A DNA stretch of 64,000 nt from Chryseobacterium lacus (GCF_003336205.1 NZ_QPIE01000002.1:186001-250000); one strand, 5' to 3'; positions 34,180 through 45,765 are shown, counted from the first letter of the stretch. Made by a program: numbers and translations. The notes: generated by a model from the sequence alone, not told the origin.

Positions 34180-35277
34180 TTACATCGTTTCTTCCATCAC
34201 CTCGCTGATGGAAGTGGCATTGGATTTTAAAAGCTGATAATGCTTACCAAGTGCCGTAAACATTGAGAATCGCTTATAGTTAAGGTTATTTTCTTGGGCA
34301 AACTCTTTAATTTCTTCAGTAATTTCATCGTAATAAGCATAACTGTAATTTGGGAAAAGATGATGCGCAACATGATAATTGAAATTACCCAGAACATGCC
34401 TAACAAACCAATTATTTTCTTTTAAATCATTGGTCACTTCAAACTGATGGCGCATCCAGCTGTACGGAAGATTTTTATCTTCATCCAACTGCGGAAATTC
34501 ATTATCAGGAAGCGGATGCAACGGCAGTAACACAAAAAGCGCAAAAATACTGGCCACAATAATTTGAATAAACCAAGCTCCTAAAGCTAATCTTAATGAA
34601 GCCTCAAAAAATAAAACAGGAACTGCAATCTGATAGAAAAAATAGAATAATTTGAAAATGATCATTTTTATTTTTTCATTTAAAGGTATCGCACCCTGAG
34701 TTTTCAGAATGATTCGGTTTTTATCAAAAAAATCGCGGAAATCGCGGATAAACATCCAGTTGAACAGATAAAACGGATAAATTAAAAAGAAAATCCTGTG
34801 TTGTATTTTCTGGATGCCTCTTGGTGGTATATGAGGGTAAATCTTTAAAAGTCCGCTCTGCTCAATATCCGTATCCCATCCGTCCACATTGGGATATGCA
34901 TGATGGCTCACAATGTGACGCTTTTTCCAGATGTAGGAATTCGCGCCTACAAAATCGAAAAACCGAAGTACAACGGCATTTAATCTCTTATTTTTGAAAA
35001 TATTGTTGTGGGCGGCTTCATGAATAAGATTGAGGTAAATGAGAACGAGCAGAATTCCCATAAGAGCAAATAACATAATGTACCATAAAGGATTTTGCAC
35101 ACTAAGAAGAGCTCCAAAATATAATCCGATATAAAATAAAGGCATAATAACCGCTTTCCAACGAATGGAAACATCGCGGTCTTCCGATATAGAAGCAACG
35201 CGATTCTTTACCCGGTTCCTAAGGTCATTAAATAATGAAGTTTCTTCCGTAATTTTTTGATAGATTGGTTTGTCCAT
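34180..35277 (-). CDS. Membrane fatty acid / acyl-CoA desaturase
   Basis: 365 residues with about four membrane helices and the three His boxes of integral di-iron desaturases: HEAAHNN (~90), HIVSHHAYPN (~120) and YHVAHHLFPN (~310). The last box, with N and F, resembles front-end/linoleoyl-type enzymes. Introduces a double bond into fatty acyl chains using O2; probably adjusts membrane fluidity. A TAGTTTTG -7 box lies 16 nt before the ATG. Confidence 0.92.
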   Translation of the reverse strand: MDKPIYQKITEETSLFNDLRNRVKNRVASISEDRDVSIRWKAVIMPLFYIGLYFGALLSVQNPLWYIMLFALMGILLVLIYLNLIHEAAHNNIFKNKRLNAVVLRFFDFVGANSYIWKKRHIVSHHAYPNVDGWDTDIEQSGLLKIYPHIPPRGIQKIQHRIFFLIYPFYLFNWMFIRDFRDFFDKNRIILKTQGAIPLNEKIKMIIFKLFYFFYQIAVPVLFFEASLRLALGAWFIQIIVASIFALFVLLPLHPLPDNEFPQLDEDKNLPYSWMRHQFEVTNDLKENNWFVRHVLGNFNYHVAHHLFPNYSYAYYDEITEEIKEFAQENNLNYKRFSMFTALGKHYQLLKSNATSISEVMEETM

Positions 35278-35293
35278 TTGATACTGATGATTT

Positions 35294-35301
35294 CAAAACT
35301 A
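35294..35301 (-). promoter_or_regulatory. -7 box of the desaturase gene
   Basis: TAGTTTTG on the minus strand, exact consensus, predicted leader ~13 nt. Confidence 0.5.
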
Positions 35302-35442
35302 AAATAATTTCATCAAAAAGTCATTTCAGTTTTCTTAACCTTTATTGCAATATTACGTTTTCTTTAAAATTTAAAAAAGAGAAACTGAATTCTATAAAGC
35401 CTTCCCTGCGAATTCCATTACCTTTAACGAAACAAATATAAT

Positions 35443-35733
35443 ATGAATTTTGAAAACAACAGATCGGGGAACGGGGGTGTGATTACGTTAAACAAAGAAA
35501 CCGAAGAAGTAGGCAGGTTGACCTACACCATTTTTCCTGATGAAAATAAAATGATCATTTCTTTCGTTTTGGTGCACTCTAAGTTTGAAGGCCGTGGAAT
35601 GGGAAAATATCTGGTGGAAGAAGGTATCAAATTTGCTCGCGACAATAACTGGAAAGTGTATCCGCATTGTTCTTATGCCCGTGCTGTGATGTCGCGAATG
35701 AATGATGTAGAAGATATCTTCTTAACACGTTAG
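35443..35733 (+). CDS. Small GNAT-family N-acetyltransferase (YjdJ type)
   Basis: 96 residues. Compact single-domain GNAT with the acetyl-CoA-binding loop KFEGRGMGKYLVEEGIKFARDNNWKVYPHCSYARAVMSR, matching the Gcn5-related small N-acetyltransferase group. Substrate unknown. A near -7 box TACCTTTA lies ~20 nt upstream. Confidence 0.87.
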   Translation: MNFENNRSGNGGVITLNKETEEVGRLTYTIFPDENKMIISFVLVHSKFEGRGMGKYLVEEGIKFARDNNWKVYPHCSYARAVMSRMNDVEDIFLTR

Positions 35734-35910
35734 CACCTCATTAATAATCTTTTTTATCCGGAAAATATAAATTGAACTTCCGAAACACCTAAAAATTCAA
35801 ATTAAAACTGACTATCTTATTATTGAAGTAACGACTATTTCTGAATTTTCTTCATAAGAGTACGAAAAGAACCTCTAAAAAAAAGAATTGTATTTCAAAT
35901 CAGCGTTATC

Positions 35911-36651
35911 TTAAAGTGTTTCGAGAAGTTCATCAGAAATCTCCATATTGTGATATACATTCTGTACATCATCATCTTCTTCAAAACGCTCAAGCATTTT
36001 CATATTGGCTTTAAACTGATCGTGAGTCATTTCCTTTGTTGTATTGGGAATTCTCTGGAGTTCGGCACTTTTGGGTTCTATTCCCAATTCCTCCAATTTG
36101 TGAGATAAGGATCCAAAATCTTCAAAAGCCGTCGTAATCATTACTTCTTCCTCATCGGAATCGATCTCTTCCGCACCACCGTCGATCATTTCCAATTCAA
36201 AATCGTCCCAGTCCAAATTTATCTGAAGTTTATCAAGGGTAAAAATTCCTTTCCGATCGAAGATAAAAGCCAGTTCGCCGTTCTTTCCGAGATTTCCGTC
36301 AAATTTATTGAAAATCGCTCTTACATTGGCCACCGTTCTTGTTGGGTTATTAGTAGTACAGTCTACAAAAAAAGCGACACCACCTTGTCCGTAACCTTCA
36401 TATGATACTTCCTCATAGTTTTCAGCATCTGCTCCACTTGCTTTTTTAATAGCTCTTTCCACGTTGTCCTTCGGCATATTGGCACCTTTTGCATTCTGTA
36501 TGCAACGTCGTAAAGCCGGATTAGAATCAGGATCAGGACCACCAGCTTTCACGGCTAATGCAATATCTTTCCCAATTCTGGAAAACGTTTTGGCCATTTT
36601 ATCCCATCTGGCCATTTTAGATGCTTTTCTGTATTCGAATGCGCGACCCAT
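35911..36651 (-). CDS. yebC: YebC/PmpR family regulatory protein
   Basis: 246 residues from the ATG at 36651 (MGRAFEYRKASKMARWDKMAKTFSRIGKDIALAVKAGG), the normal family start; a TTG 24 nt upstream falls within the promoter. Signatures include PDSNPALRRCIQNAKGANMPKDNVERAIKKASG and YEGYGQGGVAFFVDCTTNNPTRTVANVRAIFNKFDGNLG. Members have been reported as transcription factors and as ribosome-associated proteins relieving proline stalls. Confidence 0.95.
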   Translation of the reverse strand: MGRAFEYRKASKMARWDKMAKTFSRIGKDIALAVKAGGPDPDSNPALRRCIQNAKGANMPKDNVERAIKKASGADAENYEEVSYEGYGQGGVAFFVDCTTNNPTRTVANVRAIFNKFDGNLGKNGELAFIFDRKGIFTLDKLQINLDWDDFELEMIDGGAEEIDSDEEEVMITTAFEDFGSLSHKLEELGIEPKSAELQRIPNTTKEMTHDQFKANMKMLERFEEDDDVQNVYHNMEISDELLETL

Positions 36652-36672
36652 ACTAATATAAAATTTAGAGTA

Positions 36673-36680
36673 CAAAAATA
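36673..36680 (-). promoter_or_regulatory. -7 box of yebC
   Basis: TATTTTTG on the minus strand, 21 nt before the chosen ATG; directly abuts the T tract of the OmpA terminator. Confidence 0.55.
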
Positions 36681-36684
36681 CAAA

Positions 36685-36709
36685 AACACCCTCAAATATT
36701 GAGGGTGTT
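36685..36709 (-). terminator. Terminator of the OmpA/TSP3 gene
   Basis: Stem AACACCCTCA / TGAGGGTGTT followed by TTT on the minus strand, 19 nt beyond the stop. Confidence 0.82.
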
Positions 36710-36728
36710 CATTATGATTTGAAAATTA

Positions 36729-38171
36729 TTATTTTCTTTTTTTAGGAGCAGCTTTCTTAGGAGCAACTACATCAGATTTTTGGTATTTGTTCCATTCAGC
36801 ATCATCACCAACGTATCTTACAGTTACTTTTCTATCAGCTTCTCTTTCTGCGTTAGATGCATTTTCAGGCACCTTAGCATTTTGCTCACCAACTCCGATA
36901 GACTTCAGAACGCTTGGGTCAACTCCTCTTGCATCCAGGGCAGCAACTACAGCAGCAGCTCTTCTTTGAGACAAGTTCAGGTTGTAAGCTTCAGAACCTT
37001 TTTTATCGGTTTCACCTACGAGTAAGAATCTACCACCATCTTTTTTGATGATATCTGCAGCAGTATTCAATGCTCCGTTAGATTCTGGTTTGATGGTCGC
37101 TTTATCAAAGTCGAAATAAACTGCTTTCAGTTCTTTTTCAACTTCTACTTGAGTTACTTCTTTTGGCTTAGGACATCCATTATATTCAGGAAGACCTGGG
37201 ATTGTAGGACAAGCGTCGTCTTTATCAAGGATTCCATCTCCGTCAGTATCTGGCCAAGGACAACCTTGATTTTCTACTGGACCAGGAACATCTGGACAGT
37301 TGTCATCTTTGTCGATTACACCGTCACCGTCAGTATCTGGCCAAGGACAACCGTTGTTTTCCACAGGACCTGCAACATCCGGACAGTCATCCAAATTGTC
37401 AGGAATTCCGTCTCCGTCCGTATCAGGACATCCTTGGAATTCTGGTAATCCTGGAGTATCAGGACATAAATCGTCTTTATCTAAGATTCCGTCTCCGTCT
37501 CTGTCTCTCTGTCCGAATCTGAATAAGATAGAAGCAGATGCTTGCCAGAAGTTAGGAGCGTTTCCATTATTGAAAGGTGTAGATACATAATCTCCCTGAA
37601 TTCCAAGACCGAAGTTCTTAGTAATCCAGAAATTAGATCCCAAACCAAACGGCATAGCAAAGTGATTTGCTTTTCCGCTGGAGTTTTTGTCGTCATAGTT
37701 TACCATGACATCATTTGCGGCATCATAAGTCGGGAATATAACTCCGGAATAATCATGTCTCAAATAACTTGCACCTACTCTCAGATACGGATCAAACCAT
37801 GATTCTTCGTTCCATAGAGCGTTTGCTTTTAATTGTAGACCAAGACCGGTCATTAACATGAATTCTTTACCCATATTAAATCTTGCGTTGGGTACATTAC
37901 CTACGGAAGTTTGCCAATCTAATACTAATGGCCCAACAAGATGTCTGGCTACTGTTAATTTAGAAAGTGGAGGCGTAATATGATAATCACCGACATTGAA
38001 CAATCTTTGGAAGTGATTAAATTTTTCACCTACTCCGCCATTTGCAACGGCCATGTGATTCACTCCGTGAGCTCCTACCCCAATTAGCCAAGGGTTATTG
38101 CTCGTTTGAGCGAACACAGTAGAGGCAACTGTAAGTGCCAATGCTGAAATTCCTAATTTTAGATTTTTCAT
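36729..38171 (-). CDS. OmpA-family porin with thrombospondin type 3 repeats
   Basis: 480 residues. Signal peptide (MKNLKLGISALALTVASTVFA), N-terminal eight-strand barrel (~22-215), then several calcium-binding TSP3 repeats (DRDGDGILDKDDLCPDTPG and variants) and a C-terminal OmpA domain binding peptidoglycan (VYFDFDKATIKPES, NLNLSQRRAAAVVAAL, NAEREADRKVTVRYVG). Abundant flavobacterial outer-membrane protein tethering the wall. Ends in a Lys/Ala-rich tail. Confidence 0.95.
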   Translation of the reverse strand: MKNLKLGISALALTVASTVFAQTSNNPWLIGVGAHGVNHMAVANGGVGEKFNHFQRLFNVGDYHITPPLSKLTVARHLVGPLVLDWQTSVGNVPNARFNMGKEFMLMTGLGLQLKANALWNEESWFDPYLRVGASYLRHDYSGVIFPTYDAANDVMVNYDDKNSSGKANHFAMPFGLGSNFWITKNFGLGIQGDYVSTPFNNGNAPNFWQASASILFRFGQRDRDGDGILDKDDLCPDTPGLPEFQGCPDTDGDGIPDNLDDCPDVAGPVENNGCPWPDTDGDGVIDKDDNCPDVPGPVENQGCPWPDTDGDGILDKDDACPTIPGLPEYNGCPKPKEVTQVEVEKELKAVYFDFDKATIKPESNGALNTAADIIKKDGGRFLLVGETDKKGSEAYNLNLSQRRAAAVVAALDARGVDPSVLKSIGVGEQNAKVPENASNAEREADRKVTVRYVGDDAEWNKYQKSDVVAPKKAAPKKRK

Positions 38172-38248
38172 AGAATTAAATGATTAAATAATTGATATTG
38201 CAAAATAAATATAATTTTTCCTGATAAACAAAGTTTTTGCGTGTTTTT

Positions 38249-38707
38249 TTAACTTTTTTTAAGAACTCTGTCAAGGTTTCTTTTATTTTCTCTCTCTTTG
38301 ATGCTTTCTCTTTTATCATAAAGCTTTTTGCCCCGTGCCAAAGCAATTAAAACCTTAGCCTTGCCTTTTTCATTAATATATAGTTTCAACGGCACGATGG
38401 TATTTCCGGCATCTTTGAGTTTTTTCTCAAATTTCTGAAGTTCCCGTTTGTGAAGCAGCAACTTACGCTCTCTTTTTGTTTTATGGTTATAAAAGGTTCC
38501 CAGTTTATATTCATCAATCATCATGTTAATGATATAAAGTTCGCCATCAATGAACTGACAAAACGCTTCCGTAATACTCGCTCTGGAGGAACGAAGGGAT
38601 TTTATCTCTGTTCCTGTCAGAACCAGACCCGCCTCGAGTTGATCCAAAATCTCATACTCATATCGGGCTCTTTTATTAAAAATATTGACGGTTTTTTCGA
38701 TCTTCAT
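38249..38707 (-). CDS. smpB: SsrA-binding protein SmpB
   Basis: 152 residues from the ATG at 38707 (MKIEKTVNIFNKRARYEYEI); an upstream ATG at 38731 lies before a near -7 box (AAAATTTG) and is less likely. SmpB brings tmRNA to stalled ribosomes. Motifs: GLVLTGTEIKSLRSSRASITEAFCQF, YKLGTFYNHKTKRERKLLLHKREL and the basic tail KLYDKRESIKERENKRNLDRVLKKS. The tmRNA itself is at 57694-58091. Confidence 0.96.
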   Translation of the reverse strand: MKIEKTVNIFNKRARYEYEILDQLEAGLVLTGTEIKSLRSSRASITEAFCQFIDGELYIINMMIDEYKLGTFYNHKTKRERKLLLHKRELQKFEKKLKDAGNTIVPLKLYINEKGKAKVLIALARGKKLYDKRESIKERENKRNLDRVLKKS

Positions 38708-38727
38708 ATTTTCGTTACAAATTTTGA

Positions 38728-40515
<1,788 letters not shown>

Positions 40516-40538
40516 TTTTTTGTTTATTTTAGAATATA

Positions 40539-40569
40539 AAATCCATCTTATCAGCAAGATGGATTTTTT
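40539..40569 (+). terminator. Terminator of the YbiT-type gene
   Basis: AAATCCATCTT / AAGATGGATTT stem (11 bp, 6-nt loop) followed by TTT-rich sequence. Confidence 0.85.
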
Positions 40570-40637
40570 GTTAACGACTATATTCATCACGTCCGGACTT
40601 GTAATTTATAAATGATCCAGTTAAATATTAAACCAAT

Positions 40638-40653
40638 TAAATTTGTAAATTTG
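40638..40653 (+). promoter_or_regulatory. Tandem duplicated -7 box of recJ
   Basis: TAAATTTG occurs twice in direct succession (40638-40645, 40646-40653). The second ends 7 nt before the recJ ATG, so transcripts from either would have leaders of roughly 4 or 12 nt. Confidence 0.6.
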
Positions 40654-40660
40654 TAACATT

Positions 40661-42373
40661 ATGAGTCAAAAATGGATTTACAAACCCGAACCGGACGAGG
40701 AAGTGGTGGACCGACTGAGCATGTCCCTCGGTTTTGGAACATTTGAATCTAAACTTCTCGTTCTTCGTGGTATTGATAATTACGAAAAAGCCCGGGAATT
40801 CTTTAAGCCAAAACTGGAAGACATTCACAATCCTTTTCTGATGGCAGACATGCAGAAAGCTGTAGAGCGTATTGCCACCGCCATAGAAAATGGAGAAAAA
40901 ATATTGGTGTACGGTGATTATGATGTGGACGGAACTACCGCAGTAGCGCTGATGTACCTGTACCTCAGCAAAATTGTTCAAAAAAAATACCTTGATTTTT
41001 ATATTCCTGATCGTAATGCGGAAGGTTACGGTATCTCGAAAGAAGGGATAGATTTTGCCAAAGCGAATGGTTTTTCTCTTATTATCGCATTAGACTGCGG
41101 AATAAAAGCTGCAGACAAAATAGATTATGCGGCTTCTTTGGGAATTGATTTCATTATCTGTGACCACCATTTGCCTGGCGATGAAATTCCGAATGCCTGT
41201 GCTGTTTTAGATCCGAAAAGAAAAGACTGCCGCTATCCTTACAAAGAACTTTCCGGATGTGGAGTAGGTTTTAAATTGTGCCAGGGATTAAACACAATAT
41301 ATAAAATTCCCGATGCTGAAGTCTACGAATTGACCGATTTGCTGGCCATTTCGATTGCAGCAGATATTGTAGCGATGACCGGCGAAAACAGACAGTTAGC
41401 AAAATTGGGATTGAAACACCTTCGGAAAACGAGAAATATGGGAATAAGACTCCTTATTCCTGAAGAAAAACTTTCAAATTTTGATATTTCAAATATTGTT
41501 TTTGAAATTGCTCCTAAGATCAATGCTGCAGGAAGAATTTCCCATGGGAAAGCTGCCGTAGAACTCATGATTTCGGATAATCTGAAACACGCCCATCAGA
41601 TTGTGGACAACATTATGGGATTGAATGATGAACGACGCGAATTGGATATGAATTCCACCGTTTCTGCACTCAATCAAATCATCACTACCGGACAAGAAAA
41701 TAAATTCACTACCATCGTGTTCGATCCCAGCTGGAACAAAGGCGTGATCGGCATTGTGGCCTCCCGACTTACAGAAACGTATTACAAACCGACGCTCGTT
41801 TTCACAGAAGGAACCAATAACGAACTGGTAGCTTCTGCAAGGTCTGTTTCAGATTTTGATGTCCATGCGGCGTTGGATAGCTGTTCGGAATATTTCCTGA
41901 AATTTGGCGGACATCAGGCTGCTGCTGGACTTTCTATGGAAAAAGATAAGTTTGAAGCATTTAAATTAAAATTTGAACAAGTAGTGGCAGAAAAAATTCA
42001 GGAGCATCAAAAAACTCCGTGTCTCATGATTGATTCTGAAATCCATATAGATGATCTGAACCGGGAGTTTATGAGTTTTCACCGGAAACTCGCTCCATTC
42101 GGGCCACAAAATATGAAACCCGTTTTGGTTCTTAAAAATCAGAAAGTTTCAGGTTTTGTTAAAACGATGGGGAAGGATAATAATCACCTCAAATTTTATA
42201 TCAAACAGGAATCTACCGGAAGAAGCTATGAATGCGTAGGGTTTAAACTGGGACAGTTTGCGGATGATTTCAGGACGAAAAGTTTTGACATCGCTTTCAC
42301 GCTGGAAGAAAACCACTGGAAAGGAAATATAACGTATTACCTCAATATTCGGGATGTCAAATTCAATGAGTAA
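40661..42373 (+). CDS. recJ: Single-stranded-DNA-specific exonuclease RecJ
   Basis: 570 residues. 5'-3' ssDNA exonuclease of the DHH family, used in recombination and repair. Metal-binding motifs: ILVYGDYDVDGTTAV (~84), LIIALDCGIK, FIICDHHLPGDEIPNACAVLDP, the DHHA1 region FGGHQAAAGLSMEKDKFEAFK and a C-terminal OB domain. The last bases overlap nadD. ruvB and recA in this window are further repair genes but not linked. Confidence 0.96.
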   Translation: MSQKWIYKPEPDEEVVDRLSMSLGFGTFESKLLVLRGIDNYEKAREFFKPKLEDIHNPFLMADMQKAVERIATAIENGEKILVYGDYDVDGTTAVALMYLYLSKIVQKKYLDFYIPDRNAEGYGISKEGIDFAKANGFSLIIALDCGIKAADKIDYAASLGIDFIICDHHLPGDEIPNACAVLDPKRKDCRYPYKELSGCGVGFKLCQGLNTIYKIPDAEVYELTDLLAISIAADIVAMTGENRQLAKLGLKHLRKTRNMGIRLLIPEEKLSNFDISNIVFEIAPKINAAGRISHGKAAVELMISDNLKHAHQIVDNIMGLNDERRELDMNSTVSALNQIITTGQENKFTTIVFDPSWNKGVIGIVASRLTETYYKPTLVFTEGTNNELVASARSVSDFDVHAALDSCSEYFLKFGGHQAAAGLSMEKDKFEAFKLKFEQVVAEKIQEHQKTPCLMIDSEIHIDDLNREFMSFHRKLAPFGPQNMKPVLVLKNQKVSGFVKTMGKDNNHLKFYIKQESTGRSYECVGFKLGQFADDFRTKSFDIAFTLEENHWKGNITYYLNIRDVKFNE

Positions 42374-42953
42374 AAAAATAGGTTTATTTTTCGGATCTTT
42401 CAATCCAATTCACATCGGGCATCTGATTCTGGCGAATTATATTACCGAACATTCCGACATGGATGAACTTTGGTTTGTAGTCAGCCCACAAAATCCTTTT
42501 AAAGAAAAAAAATCTTTGCTGAAAGATACCAACCGCCTGGATATGGTGCAACTTGCGATACAAAATTATCCAAAAATGAGAGCATCCAATGTTGAATTTT
42601 CGCTTCCCCAACCCAGCTATACGATTGACACTCTTGCTCATCTGAAAGAACAATATCCGCAATATAGTTTTGCCCTCATCATGGGTGAAGATAATTTAAA
42701 AAGCCTTCACAAATGGAAAAATGCCGAAAAATTGATGAATGATCATCAGATTATCGTCTATCCACGGGTTTCTATTGGCGATGAGGAAAAACAGCAGCAC
42801 TTTCAGCATGAAAACATCAGCCTCATTCAGGCACCTGTTATAGAAATTTCAGCCACGGAAATCCGGAATATGATCCAACAAGGTAAAAATGTACGGCCGA
42901 TGCTGCCGCCTGAAGTTTTTGAATATCTGGACGGCAGTTCATTGTACAAATAA
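42366..42953 (+). CDS. nadD: Nicotinate-nucleotide adenylyltransferase
   Basis: 195 residues from the ATG at 42366 (MSKKIGLFFGSFNPIHIGHLILANYI); it overlaps the recJ stop by 8 nt, implying coupled translation. An ATG four codons earlier is less typical. Transfers AMP from ATP to nicotinate mononucleotide in NAD synthesis. GSFNPIHIGH is the nucleotidyltransferase HxGH motif; ISATEIRNMIQQGKNVRPMLPPEVFEYL is the ISSTxIR motif region. Confidence 0.96.
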   Translation: MSKKIGLFFGSFNPIHIGHLILANYITEHSDMDELWFVVSPQNPFKEKKSLLKDTNRLDMVQLAIQNYPKMRASNVEFSLPQPSYTIDTLAHLKEQYPQYSFALIMGEDNLKSLHKWKNAEKLMNDHQIIVYPRVSIGDEEKQQHFQHENISLIQAPVIEISATEIRNMIQQGKNVRPMLPPEVFEYLDGSSLYK

Positions 42954-42962
42954 AAATCTTTT

Positions 42963-43304
42963 ATGAATTTCATCGAAAAATATTTTTCAAAATATCCTCA
43001 GGAAAAAATCATTACCTGGTTCCGAAAAGCCTGTGTTGCAGAAGCGTGGACGTGTTTTTTTCTGTATTTAGTTGCCATACCATTGAAACGGTATTTTCCT
43101 GAAAACGATCCCGTTTTAATTTTCATGATTATTATCGGTAATCTTCATGGCTTTTTCTTTGTTGCCTATCTTCTGCTTCTTCTTCCGGTTCGGAAGATTT
43201 TCTCTTGGGATGATGAAGATTTCGTGTTCGCAATTCTGGCAGCATTCTTTCCTTTTGCAACCATTTGGATTGACAAAAGCCTGGCAAAATTTGACCGGGA
43301 ATAA
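42963..43304 (+). CDS. DUF3817 family small membrane protein
   Basis: 113 residues with three membrane helices. WFRKACVAEAWTCFFLYLVAIPLKRYF and GNLHGFFFVAYLLLLLPVRKI match the conserved DUF3817 pattern, including GNLHG. Function unknown. Begins 9 nt after nadD, thus third gene of recJ-nadD-DUF3817. Confidence 0.82.
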   Translation: MNFIEKYFSKYPQEKIITWFRKACVAEAWTCFFLYLVAIPLKRYFPENDPVLIFMIIIGNLHGFFFVAYLLLLLPVRKIFSWDDEDFVFAILAAFFPFATIWIDKSLAKFDRE

Positions 43305-43495
43305 TTTTTCTTGAATTTTTTGTAACATTTCTTTCTTCCTTACGTCATATTAGTCGTAATCAAGGATGCATTGCGCTACAATTATTTATTAACAACCCGA
43401 TAAGGGTTTTATTTTTAAACCATTACTTTGCATTGCAAGCTACTTGACGACGATCACTTCTTTAAAAATAATTAAACAGTAAAAAAAATAATATT

Positions 43496-45694
43496 ATGAA
43501 AAAAACAATTTTTCCCTTAGCGCTCTTATCGATGACTTTGGCCTATTCCCAAAAAGGAGATCAGAAAGATACCTTGAGCATTCAGTCCATACAAGAAGTG
43601 ACCATGACTAAAAAAGTTTTTCAGAAAAAAGCAGACCGTTTTGTTTATGATGTTGCCAATGCTCCTGTTGCAAAAGGAAATACCGGTTTCGGGCTGTTGC
43701 TTCAGGCTCCATTAGTAAGCAGCACCGATGACAAGACCCTCCAAATTCTTGGAAAATCCAATGCTATCATCTATATCAACGGCTCCAAAACAATGATGAA
43801 CACAGAAGCTGTTATCGAAATGCTGAAAAATATGCCTTCGGAGAACATCAGTAAAATCGAGATCATCAGTGTCCCGGGAAGTGAATTTGATGTGGAATCA
43901 ACCGATGGAATCATCAATATTATATTAAAGAAAAAACCTGATGATGGCATCAACGGAAACGTAAGAGCTACCAACAATCACGCAAAGGTAAACCGTCAGT
44001 CGGCAGCAGCATCATTGAATTTCAGAAAAAACAAACTTGGCATCAGCAGCAGTCTCCGTTTTTCCAACTGGACTACCAATCAGGAATATCTTCTGAAAAA
44101 CGGCACAAAAGATTATTTTAATATTTCCGAAGGTCCGGTAAACGATCCCAGTCAAAATTTGGGAGGATATCTTAATATTGATTATTCCCTTTCTGAAAAA
44201 CAGAATATTGCTTTGTTGCTGAATTCCAATGCCAACAGAAGTTATGGTTCTGATGCAGAGCTCTTTAATACCGTAACCACTCCTGCAGGAACCACGTACA
44301 ATATTACTCAGAACAAAGACGATTCTCGTGCTTATAACAATTCAGCAAACCTCAATTATCAGCTAAAAACAGATGAAAACGGCAGTAAGATCAACATGAG
44401 CATTGCTTATCTGAATTATAGAAAATTTGCTAACAGTACGAATGAAACTTTTGATTCAGACAGCAACCGCTGGATTCACGGGCTTTCTCAACGATTCCGC
44501 CAGGAAACTCCCCAAATCATCAACAGCTATACTGCAAAGGCAGATTATCTGCAGAAATTAAAAAAAGATTTTACCATAACAGCGGGCGGAAATTTTTCCA
44601 AAACTGAAACTGACAACGATATTCTTCATGAGAATCTTGATTTGAATACCGGAAGTTACAATAAAGATTTTTCCCAATCCAATCACTTTGTATACCACGA
44701 GAGAATTGCTGCTGCTTATTTTACCGTGGAAAAAACATTTTCAGATGCATTTTCTGCAAAAGTAGGAACGCGGTATGAAAACACCGATTCTACAGGAGAG
44801 ACCCTAGATACACAGGAAACTTTAAAGAGAAACTATAATAATTTTCTTCCGTTTGCTAGTTTCAATTACCAATTGAATCCTGATAACAGTTTTTCCTTCG
44901 CATTTTCGAGTAGAGTGAAAAGGCCGTCCTTTTGGGAAATAAATCCAGTGAGAGTATATTTGACGCCTTCGAATTATATTCAGAATAATCCGTTTGTGAA
45001 GGCTTCCAATGTATATAATAACGAGTTGACCTATATGTACAAAAATTCATACTTTTTAATTCTAAGCCACACTCTTCTGAAAGATGACGCAACACAAATT
45101 CCATTGCAAAACGGAAATGAACTGCGGTATATCCGAACCAATTTCGGCGATAAAAATATGCTGAATGCTTTTGTGGGAATAAACAAAAATTTCTTTAAAG
45201 GCATTCTCAATTCCAACACCAACGCGGGCATACAAACCAATCAGGTAAAAGGTTTTCTGGATACCGATCCTATCACAGGAGATCTTTTTGATCCTTATGT
45301 TATGGACAGAACTACCACTTCTTTCCGTTTGCAGAGCAATAATAACATCAGGCTTTCTTCCAAAAAAGATTTATTTCTGGGGGTGAACTATTTTTATATC
45401 AGTTCACAAGTGATGAGTATCGGAATGCTGCAACCCATTTCGAGTCTGGATATTAATCTAAGGAAAATTTGGAACGACTGGACCTTTGTTCTACAGGCAA
45501 GAGACGTTTTTAACACCAATATTGCCATCATAGAAGACATCCAAGCCAATGGAAATTACAATTCGGTATATAATAAAGGATTTAACAGGAACATTGAACT
45601 TTCGGTAACGTATAATTTCGGCAACAGAAAATTGAAAAAAATGCGGGAAATAAACGATGCAACAAGCGAAATCAATTCCAGAACCGGATCTTAA
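43496..45694 (+). CDS. Outer-membrane beta-barrel protein (TonB-receptor-like, PF14905 type)
   Basis: 732 residues. Signal peptide (MKKTIFPLALLSMTLAYSQ), a short plug domain (QKKADRFVYDVANAPVAKGNTGFGLLLQAPLVSSTDD, YINGSKTMMNTEAVIEMLKNMPSENISKIEIISVPGSEFDVESTDGIINIILKKKP) and a ~550-residue barrel. The N-terminal carboxypeptidase-like domain common in Bacteroidota receptors is absent. Substrate unknown; no TonB box evident. Leader ~60 nt with imperfect -7 sequences. Confidence 0.88.
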   Translation: MKKTIFPLALLSMTLAYSQKGDQKDTLSIQSIQEVTMTKKVFQKKADRFVYDVANAPVAKGNTGFGLLLQAPLVSSTDDKTLQILGKSNAIIYINGSKTMMNTEAVIEMLKNMPSENISKIEIISVPGSEFDVESTDGIINIILKKKPDDGINGNVRATNNHAKVNRQSAAASLNFRKNKLGISSSLRFSNWTTNQEYLLKNGTKDYFNISEGPVNDPSQNLGGYLNIDYSLSEKQNIALLLNSNANRSYGSDAELFNTVTTPAGTTYNITQNKDDSRAYNNSANLNYQLKTDENGSKINMSIAYLNYRKFANSTNETFDSDSNRWIHGLSQRFRQETPQIINSYTAKADYLQKLKKDFTITAGGNFSKTETDNDILHENLDLNTGSYNKDFSQSNHFVYHERIAAAYFTVEKTFSDAFSAKVGTRYENTDSTGETLDTQETLKRNYNNFLPFASFNYQLNPDNSFSFAFSSRVKRPSFWEINPVRVYLTPSNYIQNNPFVKASNVYNNELTYMYKNSYFLILSHTLLKDDATQIPLQNGNELRYIRTNFGDKNMLNAFVGINKNFFKGILNSNTNAGIQTNQVKGFLDTDPITGDLFDPYVMDRTTTSFRLQSNNNIRLSSKKDLFLGVNYFYISSQVMSIGMLQPISSLDINLRKIWNDWTFVLQARDVFNTNIAIIEDIQANGNYNSVYNKGFNRNIELSVTYNFGNRKLKKMREINDATSEINSRTGS

Positions 45695-45698
45695 CACT

Positions 45699-45731
45699 AA
45701 AGGTTGCTTTTCTGAAGCAACCTTTTGTTTT
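45699..45731 (+). terminator. Terminator of the outer-membrane barrel gene
   Basis: AAAGGTTGCTT / AAGCAACCTTT stem (11 bp) then TTGTTTTT. Confidence 0.87.
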
Positions 45732-45765
45732 TAGTTTCATTTTCGAAAAACTACCTGAATAGCTG

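Noticed and set aside
37150-37510. Repeats in the OmpA-family gene as a CRISPR or unusual DNA repeat
   Set aside because: They are coding thrombospondin type 3 calcium-binding repeats, common in flavobacterial OmpA proteins.
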